From contig NZ_JAFLNH010000002.1 in the NCBI RefSeq assembly GCF_018361265.1, forward strand, positions 248,001 through 312,000: a DNA stretch of 64,000 nt, written 5' to 3'. The notes beneath the pieces are model-generated. The model was not told the origin of the DNA. It did not search any database and saw nothing but the letters and a program-made list of their open reading frames with translations. The stretch is from Mycobacterium sp. SM1 (GTDB taxonomy: Bacteria > Actinomycetota > Actinomycetes > Mycobacteriales > Mycobacteriaceae). The position numbers and the translations under genes are program-made. Of the stretch, positions 17,555-24,596 are shown piece by piece. Numbering within the stretch: the first letter of the stretch is position 1; every line of letters begins with the position of its first letter.

Positions 17555-19242
17555 CCACGTTTCCACGGCAGGGAGCGCCCGCCCCTGAACCGCGCGGCCA
17601 GGACGGCCACCGCTACGCCCTGTGGGACGCGGCCTACGTGCTGGGGTCGCTTTCGGACGCCGACCGGCGCGAATTCGAGGCGCACCTGGGCGAATGCGCA
17701 TCCTGCCGGGACGCGGTGACTGAACTTTCCGGCATGCCCGCCCTGCTGTCGCTCCTCGACCGCGACGAGATCACCGACGACGATGACGTGGCGGCGGTGC
17801 GGGCGCCGTCGCCGCGGCCCGTGATGCTCGCGACCGCCGGCCGGTTGCGCGGTGCGCCGGCCCCCTTTGACACGCGGGCTTCGCGAAGTCCGCTGGCGGC
17901 CGTGGGTTATGCGCCGGAGACCGTCTTGCCGATCTTTCGCACCGGCAACTACGCTCCGGTGCCCGACGAGCTGACCGCCTTCGATTTGCCCGTCGAGGGT
18001 GCCATCCCTGCCGAGTTGAGCGGGTGGTATCTGCGCAACGGGCCCAACCCGCGGGAGGCCGCCGGCCACTGGTGCACCGGCGACGGCATGATCCATGGGG
18101 TCCGGCTGGAGAACGGCCGGGCGGCCTGGTACCGCAACCGCTGGGTGCGCACCGAGAGCTTCGAGCGGCCGTTCCCGCTGTACAACCCCGACGGCAGCCG
18201 CAACCTGCACTCCAGCATCGCCAACACTCATGTCGTCCGCCACGCCGGCAAAACCCTGGCGCTGATGGAGTTCTCGCTGCCCTACGAAATCACCAACGAT
18301 CTGAAAACGGTGGGCGTCTACGACTTTGGCGGCAAGCTGATGAATTCGATGACCGCGCACCCGAAGATCTGCCCCGCCACGGGGGAGTTGCATTTTTTCA
18401 GCAGCGGCAACATCTTCGAGCCGCATGTGACCTATCATCGCGCCAACGCCGACGGTGAGCTGATCATCAGCCGGCCTCTTGACGTTCCGGGTCTGACGTT
18501 GATGCACGATTTCGCGTTGACCGCCGAGCACGTCGTTTTCCTGGACCTGCCACTGGTGTTCGACGTCCGGGTCGCGCTCGCGCAGCTGGACGAACGCAGC
18601 GACGTGCCCTACCGGTGGGACGATCGCTACGGGGCCAGGCTCGGTGTGCTGCGCCGTGACGACCCCTATGGCCCGGTGCGCTGGTTCGACATCGACCCGT
18701 GCTACGTCTTCCACATTGCCAATGCCTACGATGCGACATCGACCAGCGCGAATTCCATTGTGCTGGAGGTAGTCCGCTATCCCGAAATGTGGCGGGGCAG
18801 CAGCGAGTTCCAAGTCGATGCCGCGCTGTGGCGCTGGACGATCGACCTGGACACCGGTAACGTCGCGGAAAGCCAGCTCGACGACCGCGCTGTGGAATTC
18901 CCGCGCGTTGATGACCGACTGGTCGGCACGGCCGCGCGCTTCTCGGTGGCTGTCGGCGGCGGCGCCCTGGTCCGCTACGACCTCGAGCGCGATGCCGCAT
19001 CCGAGCATCGTTTCGGCGCCGCCGGTTCGCCCGGCACCCCCGGCGAGGCGGTGTTCGCCCCGTCGCCCGGACTGTCGGATGAATCATCCGGCTGGTATTT
19101 GACGTACGTTTACGATCCGGTGCGCGATGGCAGCGACCTGGTGATCATCGACGCGTCGGACTTCGAGGGCGCGCCGGTGGCCCGGGTACGGCTTCCGCGG
19201 CGGGTGCCGCACGGATTCCACGGAAACTGGATCCCGGATTGA
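17551..19242 (+). CDS. Fusion of a ZAS anti-sigma domain with a carotenoid cleavage oxygenase
   Basis: 563 aa in one uninterrupted frame, translationally coupled to the sigma gene. Residues 20-75 match the N-terminus of RslA: LWDAAYVLGSLSDADRREFE, then HLGECASC (H45, C49, C52), the HxxxCxxC zinc site of ZAS anti-sigma factors. After an acidic, proline-rich linker (about 72-120), residues 125-563 form a carotenoid cleavage dioxygenase/RPE65 beta-propeller: ELSGWYLRNGPNPREA near the start and four iron-ligand histidines, H270 (TAHPK), H319 (LMHDFALT), H388 (VFHIANAYD) and H557 (HGFHGNW). All catalytic ligands are present. There is no transmembrane helix, unlike RslA. CCD enzymes cleave C=C bonds of carotenoids, apocarotenoids or stilbene-like aromatics with O2. 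The fusion suggests a cytoplasmic anti-sigma factor whose sigma release depends on substrate, oxygen or iron; that is inference. Fused architecture unknown to me. Confidence 0.9.
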   Translation: MTTFPRQGAPAPEPRGQDGHRYALWDAAYVLGSLSDADRREFEAHLGECASCRDAVTELSGMPALLSLLDRDEITDDDDVAAVRAPSPRPVMLATAGRLRGAPAPFDTRASRSPLAAVGYAPETVLPIFRTGNYAPVPDELTAFDLPVEGAIPAELSGWYLRNGPNPREAAGHWCTGDGMIHGVRLENGRAAWYRNRWVRTESFERPFPLYNPDGSRNLHSSIANTHVVRHAGKTLALMEFSLPYEITNDLKTVGVYDFGGKLMNSMTAHPKICPATGELHFFSSGNIFEPHVTYHRANADGELIISRPLDVPGLTLMHDFALTAEHVVFLDLPLVFDVRVALAQLDERSDVPYRWDDRYGARLGVLRRDDPYGPVRWFDIDPCYVFHIANAYDATSTSANSIVLEVVRYPEMWRGSSEFQVDAALWRWTIDLDTGNVAESQLDDRAVEFPRVDDRLVGTAARFSVAVGGGALVRYDLERDAASEHRFGAAGSPGTPGEAVFAPSPGLSDESSGWYLTYVYDPVRDGSDLVIIDASDFEGAPVARVRLPRRVPHGFHGNWIPD

Positions 19243-19263
19243 TCGCGGATGCGGGGGCGGCGC

Positions 19264-19291
19264 TGAACCACGCAGGCACTCGACTCGTGTC
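19264..19291 (+). promoter_or_regulatory. SigL autoregulatory promoter
   Basis: TGAACC (19264-19269), 16 bp, CGTGTC (19286-19291). The -10 and leader read CGTGTCAATACCAGGAGGT, which nearly repeats at 24433-24451 in front of the biosynthetic cluster. Confidence 0.8.
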
Positions 19292-19310
19292 AATACCAGG
19301 AGGTGATCGA

Positions 19311-19844
19311 GTGCCTCGTGTCACCAGCACCCTGGACTACGAAGCCGCGTTGATGAGGGTGCTCTACGACGAGCACGCGGCGGTTTTGTGGCGGTATGCG
19401 CTGCGGTTGACCGGCGACCCCGGCCGGGCCGAAGACGTCGTCCAGGAGACGCTGCTGCGGGCGTGGCAGCATCCAGAAGTCACCGGTGACACCGACCGGT
19501 CGGCGCGCGCGTGGCTATTCACCGTGGCCCGCAACATGATCATCGACGAGCGACGCAGCCCACGATTCCGCAATCAGGCCGGTTCGCTCGACGACCCGAG
19601 CGCGCCCGAGCGGCTCACACCGGACGAGGTGGACGCGGCGCTGGACCGGCTGCTGATCGCCGACGCGATGGCCCAACTGTCGGCCGAACACCGGGCAGTG
19701 ATCGATCGGTGCTACTACCGGGGATGGACCACCGCTCAGGTGGCCGCCGACCTTCAGATCCCGGAGGGAACGGTGAAGTCACGACTGCACTACGGGCTTC
19801 GGGCACTGCGGCTCATGCTGCAAGAGATGGGGGTGACACGGTGA
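19311..19844 (+). CDS. sigL: ECF RNA polymerase sigma factor SigL
   Basis: 177 aa, exactly the M. tuberculosis SigL length. GTG 19311 is chosen because AGGAGG lies 7 nt upstream and the product then starts VPRVTSTLDYEAALMRVLYD, aligning with the known N-terminus. Region 2 (LRLTGDPGRAEDVVQETLLR, FTVARNMIIDERRSPRF) and region 4 (YYRGWTTAQVAADLQIPEGTVKSRLHYG in part) are complete. SigL directs RNA polymerase to TGAACC/CGTgtc promoters and in M. tuberculosis controls oxidative or cell-envelope functions including a flavin oxidoreductase/methyltransferase pair. Its stop overlaps rslA (GTGA). Confidence 0.95.
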   Translation: MPRVTSTLDYEAALMRVLYDEHAAVLWRYALRLTGDPGRAEDVVQETLLRAWQHPEVTGDTDRSARAWLFTVARNMIIDERRSPRFRNQAGSLDDPSAPERLTPDEVDAALDRLLIADAMAQLSAEHRAVIDRCYYRGWTTAQVAADLQIPEGTVKSRLHYGLRALRLMLQEMGVTR

Positions 19845-20590
19845 CGGCGCCGCGGAAGATCCGGGGGGTTGCGGGCAGCGACGTTGGCGGCCTGTCTCAG
19901 AATGGCGAGCACCACTACGCGATGTGGGACGCCGCGTACGTGCTGGGATCACTGTCCGCTGCCGACCGGCGCGAATTCGAGGCGCACCTGGCGTCCTGCC
20001 CGGCATGCCGGGAGGCAGTCGGTGAGCTGAGCGGAATGCCGGCCGTGCTGTCACAGCTCGACCGGGACGAAGTGGCCGCGATAGGCGATGCCGACCAGGC
20101 ATCGCCGGAGGTTTCTCCGGAGCTGCTGTCATCGTTGCTGGCGACTGTGCGGTTACGCCGCCGCCGTGCCCGCTTGCTAGCCTGGACGTGTTCGGCGGCG
20201 GCCGCGGTGGCACTGGCGATCGGTGTGCTCGTCGGCGTTGCCGGCTATTCGGCGACCTCTCCGCCGCCGCAGACCAGCGTGTCGGCGCTGCCGATGGCGC
20301 AGGTCGGGACCACGATGCTGGCTTCGACGGTGTCGGTGAGCAGCCAACGCTGGGGCACCTTTATCACCATGAAGTGTGTCTGCTTGGCCCCGGTGTATGC
20401 ACACCATGACAGGCTGGCGATGGCGGTGGTCGGTCGCGACGGCAGTCAGACTCGGCTGGCAACCTGGGTGGCCGAACCCGGACACACTGCGACACCCGCG
20501 GCCAGCATCTCGACGCCGGTTGACCAGATCGCCGCGGTGCAAGTGGTTTCGGCCGACAACGGCAAGGTGCTGCTGGAGCGCACGCTGTGA
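19841..20590 (+). CDS. rslA: Anti-sigma-L factor RslA
   Basis: 249 aa from a GTG overlapping the sigL stop. Cytoplasmic ZAS domain: HHYAMWDAAYVLGSLSAAD, then HLASCPAC (H49, C53, C56) binding zinc. A single transmembrane segment follows a basic stop (RLRRRRARLLAW) at about residues 112-136, then an extracytoplasmic domain of about 110 residues. RslA holds SigL at the membrane; oxidation of the CxxC site releases it in M. tuberculosis. Its N-terminal 75 residues are closely similar to those of the ZAS-oxygenase fusion, so the two genes arose by duplication of the sigL-rslA pair. Confidence 0.93.
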   Translation: MTAPRKIRGVAGSDVGGLSQNGEHHYAMWDAAYVLGSLSAADRREFEAHLASCPACREAVGELSGMPAVLSQLDRDEVAAIGDADQASPEVSPELLSSLLATVRLRRRRARLLAWTCSAAAAVALAIGVLVGVAGYSATSPPPQTSVSALPMAQVGTTMLASTVSVSSQRWGTFITMKCVCLAPVYAHHDRLAMAVVGRDGSQTRLATWVAEPGHTATPAASISTPVDQIAAVQVVSADNGKVLLERTL

Positions 20591-20706
20591 ACTTCGCCCG
20601 GTAGTGGCGGCGAGGAACGACGCCGTCACTAGCGCTGATCCCACTCGCCCGGTCGCGCGGCGTGGTGCGGATCGCACCCAGGGGTGGTTGGTGTCGCGCG
20701 GACGGG

Positions 20707-20723
20707 GCATGCTTGCTGCATGC
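20707..20723 (+). promoter_or_regulatory. Palindrome GCATGC-TTGCT-GCATGC overlapping the CDF start codon
   Basis: Perfect 6-bp arms separated by 5 bp; the right arm includes the ATG at 20720. A metal-responsive repressor bound here would block initiation. Function is inferred from position only. Nothing else is evident in 20591-20719. Confidence 0.35.
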
Positions 20724-21640
20724 ATCTGATTACCGGAGTGCGCGACCCGGCGGCACGATTTCCACTTACCACCGCCGTGGATGATGCGGGCGAGCGCCGG
20801 CAGGCCAACCGTGCGGTGGTAGTAAGTGCCATCGGCCTGGCGCTGACCGGGCTCATCGAATTGGCTATCGCGCTGGTGTCGGGCTCGGTGGCGCTGTTAG
20901 GTGATGCGCTGCACAACTTGTCGGACGTCTCGACCAGCATCGTGGTGTTCGTCGGGTTCCGGGCATCCCGCAGGATCGCCAGCGCGCGATATCCCCACGG
21001 CTACGAACGCGCCGAGGACCTCGCGGGGATGGGTGTGGCACTGGTGATTTGGGGCAGCGCCGGCGTCGCCGGCGTTGAAAGTGTCACCAAGCTGCTCCGT
21101 CATGGTGGCACCACACACCTGGGCTGGGGGATCGCCGCGGCGGTGGTGGGCATCGTGGGCAACCAGCTTGTGGCTCGCTACAAGCTGGTGGTGGGACGGC
21201 GGATCAGCTCGGCGACCATGGTGGCCGATGCCAAGCATTCGTGGCTGGACGCGCTCTCCTCAGCCGGGGCAATGGCCGGGCTGATCGGCGTGGCGCTCGG
21301 CTGGACCTGGGCCGACGCGATCGCCGGAATCATGGTCACCGGGTTCATCTGCCATGTCGGATGGGAGGTGACCTCCGATATCGCGCACCGGCTACTCGAC
21401 GGAGTCGACCCCGAGATCATCACGATCGCCGAAACCGTCGCCGCCACGGTGCACGGTGTCAACCATGCGCATGCCCGGGCCCGCTGGACGGGGCGGACCC
21501 TACGCGTCGACATCGAAGGCTTTCTGGATCCCGACACCACACTCGCCGCGGCCGATCGGATCGGTCGCAGCGTCGCTGACGCGCTGGCGCCGCGACTTCC
21601 CGAAATGCGCAGCCTCACGTGGATGCCGCGGGCCGCCTGA
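20720..21640 (+). CDS. Cation diffusion facilitator (CDF) family metal transporter
   Basis: 306 aa from ATG 20720. Six membrane segments followed by a cytoplasmic C-terminal domain. The metal-site motifs are in TM2 (GDALHNLSDVSTS) and TM5 (DAKHSWLDALSS), as in zinc/iron/cobalt CDF exporters. The C-terminal domain (AETVAATVHGVNHAHARAR) is the CDF dimerisation domain. A GTG at 20684 would add 12 residues. It separates rslA from the biosynthetic cluster and is transcribed in the same direction as sigL-rslA; whether it belongs to that transcript is unclear because 129 bp intervene. Confidence 0.88.
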   Translation: MHLITGVRDPAARFPLTTAVDDAGERRQANRAVVVSAIGLALTGLIELAIALVSGSVALLGDALHNLSDVSTSIVVFVGFRASRRIASARYPHGYERAEDLAGMGVALVIWGSAGVAGVESVTKLLRHGGTTHLGWGIAAAVVGIVGNQLVARYKLVVGRRISSATMVADAKHSWLDALSSAGAMAGLIGVALGWTWADAIAGIMVTGFICHVGWEVTSDIAHRLLDGVDPEIITIAETVAATVHGVNHAHARARWTGRTLRVDIEGFLDPDTTLAAADRIGRSVADALAPRLPEMRSLTWMPRAA

Positions 21641-21659
21641 GCCGAACGGCGGTTCGCAT

Positions 21660-23009
21660 TTACCGTCCCATCCCGCTTCCCATCCAGCCATGGAATCGAC
21701 CGTGCGGGTCGTAGGCCGATCGCACTTCGTCGAGGCGTGCCATGTTTGCGTCGGTGATGAACTTCGCTGGACGCCGGGGGAGATTCTCATCGGCGAGCGC
21801 GCTGCCGGTCGCAAGGTGCGACATCGCCGCCATGTTGGAGCCGGCCCAATTGCGGTAGCGTTCGTCGTCGGCTGGATGTCTCCAGACGGCGTAGAGCGCC
21901 AGGTAGATCTCGTCCTCCAAGCCGTACACCGCGTCGGCTCGGCTCGGGGAGGGCTTCCATCCGGCGAAGACGAAGTGCGAGGGGTGCGGCGGCATCGTTT
22001 CGATGATCATGCGGACGCCGGGCAGTAGTTCTTCGGCGGAAGCCGAGGTGAACATGTTGTCGGCGATATACCGGTGGCCCTTCGGATAGTTGCCCGCGGT
22101 TGTCGCATACCAACTGGCCAAGGTTGTCGGCGCGTAGGGAACACTGATGATCGCTTGATCGGCGACCGGGCAGGTACCCAGCAGCGCAAGGGCTTTCACC
22201 GCCTGCTCTTCGGTTTCGGCAAAAACCGGCGATGCGACGGCGACGCCGGGGTGGTCGAGCCCGGCCACCGGAAAGCTGCGCGACGCGAGGATTTGCAGTT
22301 CGACCCGGTCGTCGATCTCGGGACTGATGGAGCGCCCCCAGGCATACACCTCGTCGGCGACGTCGATCGGGTACAGGTACAAACAGGTGCCCCAGACCGC
22401 CGGGCGCCGGTGCAGCCGCAGGGTAAACGAGGTGACCACCCCAAAAAAACCCGGCCCCGCGCCGCGGGCGGCCCAATACAGATCGGGATGGTTATCGGCG
22501 TCGCAGTAGATCGTCTCGCCGTCGGCGGTGACGACCTGCAGCCCGAGCACGCTCTCGCACGCCGGCCCGACCACCTTGCTGTTCCAGCCGTAACCGCCCT
22601 GCAAAAGATAGCCTCCGAGACAGATGCCAGCGCAATGACCGGCCGGAAAGAAAAGGCCTTGCGCATCCAGTTCGGCAGCAAATACGCTGGCCCCCTTGCC
22701 GGGCCCGACACGCGCGGTCATCCGATCTGCGTCGACGGCACAGTGATCGAGGCGGCTGACATCGAGCAACATGCCGCCGTCGCGCAGGTGGCTGGCCGTC
22801 CAGCTATGACCACCGGAGCGCACGCCGACTTGCTGGCCGTGGGCGCACGCATAGTGGATCGCCGCGACAACGTCTTCGATATCACACGCTTGCACGATCA
22901 CATCGGGGAAGCGTTCTGGCACAAGACCGTTCCACACCGTCTGGCGGCGGGTGGCTTCGTATCCGTCCGTGCCCCGAAAGAAGGTTCTGTCCGCAGCAAG
23001 TGAAACCAC
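21660..23009 (-). CDS. Berberine-bridge-type FAD-dependent oxidase
   Basis: 449 aa from GTG 23009 behind AAGGAG. N-terminal FAD-binding (PCMH/VAO) domain: VRSGGHSWTASHL contains the histidine that usually carries 8-alpha-linked FAD, and PAGHCAGICLGGYLLQGGYG has a cysteine at the position of the 6-S-cysteinyl link, so FAD may be bicovalently attached. The BBE C-terminal element (DEVRSAYDPHGRFHG) is present, in degenerate form. Such enzymes oxidise alcohols, sugars or amines, or close rings, using O2. It is the second gene of a minus-strand operon behind a flavin monooxygenase (34-nt gap), probably driven by the divergent SigL-type promoter at 24361-24388. Confidence 0.85.
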   Translation of the reverse strand: MVSLAADRTFFRGTDGYEATRRQTVWNGLVPERFPDVIVQACDIEDVVAAIHYACAHGQQVGVRSGGHSWTASHLRDGGMLLDVSRLDHCAVDADRMTARVGPGKGASVFAAELDAQGLFFPAGHCAGICLGGYLLQGGYGWNSKVVGPACESVLGLQVVTADGETIYCDADNHPDLYWAARGAGPGFFGVVTSFTLRLHRRPAVWGTCLYLYPIDVADEVYAWGRSISPEIDDRVELQILASRSFPVAGLDHPGVAVASPVFAETEEQAVKALALLGTCPVADQAIISVPYAPTTLASWYATTAGNYPKGHRYIADNMFTSASAEELLPGVRMIIETMPPHPSHFVFAGWKPSPSRADAVYGLEDEIYLALYAVWRHPADDERYRNWAGSNMAAMSHLATGSALADENLPRRPAKFITDANMARLDEVRSAYDPHGRFHGWMGSGMGR

Positions 23010-23043
23010 TGATCTCCTTTTGACTTTTGCGCGGCGGCACCGG

Positions 23044-24240
23044 TTAAGGCAATGCCGTTACCGACCGCTCAGGTTGAGCGGGACGAGATGATGCCGTGAC
23101 CAGGTAGGTCGCGATCTCACGGGCCAAGGGTGTGGCGTGCAGGCGGATCGCTCGCAGTGGGCCATTGGGCGGGCTGCCATATCCGATCGCGAACATCCCG
23201 TCGCCCAGGTGCGAGGAAAAGCCGCCGCGCGGGTTGCCGCACTCGTCGAGTACGCCGAGGTGCCCAACCAGGCGGTCGAGATCGGCGCGAAAGCCAGTGG
23301 CGGCGAGGATCACCTGCGGCTCGACCGACCTGCCGTCGGCGAGGGCCACCCGCCCGGATTCGACCGCCTGCGCCGCACCGACCACCTCGACACGCCCGGC
23401 CCGTACCAAGGGGATCAGCTCGTCGGCCAGGGTGGGAATGCGGCCTTTCTGTTCCACTGTTGCTTTTAGTCCGAGCGGGGGCTGCTGAAAGCCGTAGGGC
23501 GACAGGTCACCCCACAACAGACGGCTGAGGCGTGCGATCAGCGGATCGATCGCCCCCGCCGGCACCCGGGCGAACAGCTCGAGAAAGATGTCCGACGGGA
23601 ACGGTCCCATCGCGCGGCGCACCAGATGCGGCGGGGTGCGCACCGCGAGCCAAATCCGGCGCGCCCCGTCGTTGGCGAGCTGAACAGCGATGTCGGCGGC
23701 CGAATTGCCGGCGCCGACAACCAGGACGTCGCGGCCGCGGTACGGCCAGGCATTGCGAAATTCGCCGGAGTGCACGAGCTCGCCGGTGAAACACGCAAGG
23801 CCGGGCCAGGCAGGGACGACGGGCGTGTGGTACCTGCCGGTGGCGAGCACCACGACGCGTGCCCGGATTTCGCCCGACGAGGTCTCCAGTAGCCAGCAGC
23901 CCGCGGCGCGCTCGATGCGGTTGACCTCACAGCCGAGCTGCACCGCGATGCGCTGAACCCGCACATAGCGGTCGAAGTAGCGGACCATGTCCTCTTTGGT
24001 GGGCCAACGGCCGGCCGCCAGCGGGATTCGCTGTCCGGGAAGATGCGACAAGAAACCGCTCGTGTTGAGGCGAAACTCGTCATAGCGGGTGCGCCACGAC
24101 ACCGCCGGCGCCTCGGCCCTCTCGACGACAAGCGCCGTGATTCGGTGCCGATGCCCCAGCTCGCGTGCCACAGCCAGACCGGAAGGTCCCGCTCCGATGA
24201 CAACGACGTCGGAGCGGCTTTGCCGACCGGCACAGGTCAT
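23044..24240 (-). CDS. Flavin-containing (NAD(P)H-dependent) monooxygenase, CzcO-like
   Basis: 398 aa from ATG 24240 (MTCAGRQSRSDVVVIGAGPS), preceded by GGGAG. A GTG at 24348 would extend it by 36 residues and lies close to the SigL-type -10, so a longer or leaderless form cannot be excluded. Two Rossmann motifs: VVVIGAGPSGLAVARELG for FAD and VLVVGAGNSAADIAVQLA for NADPH. These enzymes insert one oxygen atom, as N- or S-oxidation or Baeyer-Villiger reaction. The M. tuberculosis SigL regulon also contains a flavin oxidoreductase next to a methyltransferase (Rv1138c-Rv1139c), as far as I recall. Confidence 0.87.
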   Translation of the reverse strand: MTCAGRQSRSDVVVIGAGPSGLAVARELGHRHRITALVVERAEAPAVSWRTRYDEFRLNTSGFLSHLPGQRIPLAAGRWPTKEDMVRYFDRYVRVQRIAVQLGCEVNRIERAAGCWLLETSSGEIRARVVVLATGRYHTPVVPAWPGLACFTGELVHSGEFRNAWPYRGRDVLVVGAGNSAADIAVQLANDGARRIWLAVRTPPHLVRRAMGPFPSDIFLELFARVPAGAIDPLIARLSRLLWGDLSPYGFQQPPLGLKATVEQKGRIPTLADELIPLVRAGRVEVVGAAQAVESGRVALADGRSVEPQVILAATGFRADLDRLVGHLGVLDECGNPRGGFSSHLGDGMFAIGYGSPPNGPLRAIRLHATPLAREIATYLVTASSRPAQPERSVTALP

Positions 24241-24360
24241 CTCATCATCTCCCAGCGTTTCGCGGTGTTGAGTCGCGCGGTTGCGGGTCCGTCCAGGGCA
24301 GACATGCGATTGCTGAGGCGGCATGACGTCTCTCCACGGGCTATCCACGGGTCCGCCGGT

Positions 24361-24388
24361 AACACGGTCGGGGACCCCGTGTGGTTCA
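24361..24388 (-). promoter_or_regulatory. Minus-strand SigL-type promoter (divergent pair)
   Basis: Read on the minus strand: TGAACC (24388-24383), 16 bp, CGTGTT (24366-24361), a one-base variant of the -10. It faces the two flavoenzyme genes 21660-24240. The spacer of the oppositely oriented promoter starts only 29 bp away. Confidence 0.65.
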
Positions 24389-24410
24389 TCGGGCTCGGGT
24401 GGCGCCGTGG

Positions 24411-24438
24411 TGAACCTCTCGTCGGCGTGCAGCGTGTC
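24411..24438 (+). promoter_or_regulatory. Plus-strand SigL-type promoter of the biosynthetic cluster
   Basis: TGAACC (24411-24416), 16 bp, CGTGTC (24433-24438). The sequence from the -10 onward (CGTGTCAGCACCAGGAGGT) matches the sigL leader at 17 of 19 positions, so promoter plus ribosome-binding site look like a duplicated module. Confidence 0.75.
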
Positions 24439-24456
24439 AGCACCAGGAGGTTGGAG

Positions 24457-24573
24457 ATGAGTCCGTGGGTGGTGGCCTTATTTTCGGCGGCCACGCCGTT
24501 CGCCGGATTTGGCCTGCTGAAGCTGCAAGCACGACTGGAGCTATGGGCTTATGAACGGCACGCAGAAGACTAG
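24457..24573 (+). CDS. Small membrane peptide, 38 aa
   Basis: ATG 24457 with AGGAGG 6 nt upstream, directly behind the SigL-type promoter; product MSPWVVALFSAATPFAGFGL continuing to a charged tail ending YERHAED. One hydrophobic segment (residues 4-22) followed by a short amphipathic charged C-terminus. It is the first translated product of the plus-strand transcript. Strong ribosome-binding site and position make it likely real. I do not recognise a characterised family; membrane anchoring of a cluster enzyme or a regulatory peptide are possible roles. Confidence 0.65.
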   Translation: MSPWVVALFSAATPFAGFGLLKLQARLELWAYERHAED

Positions 24574-24596
24574 GTGAGGCGAGGTGAGGTGTCGAC

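Noticed and set aside
17500..19008. 502-aa minus-strand frame opposite the ZAS-oxygenase fusion
   Set aside because: Antisense shadow; the plus-strand frame has complete ZAS and CCD motifs.
20591..20719. SigL-type promoter starting at TGAACT (20588 region) in front of the CDF gene
   Set aside because: The hexamer overlaps the rslA stop and no CGTGT-type -10 lies at the right distance.
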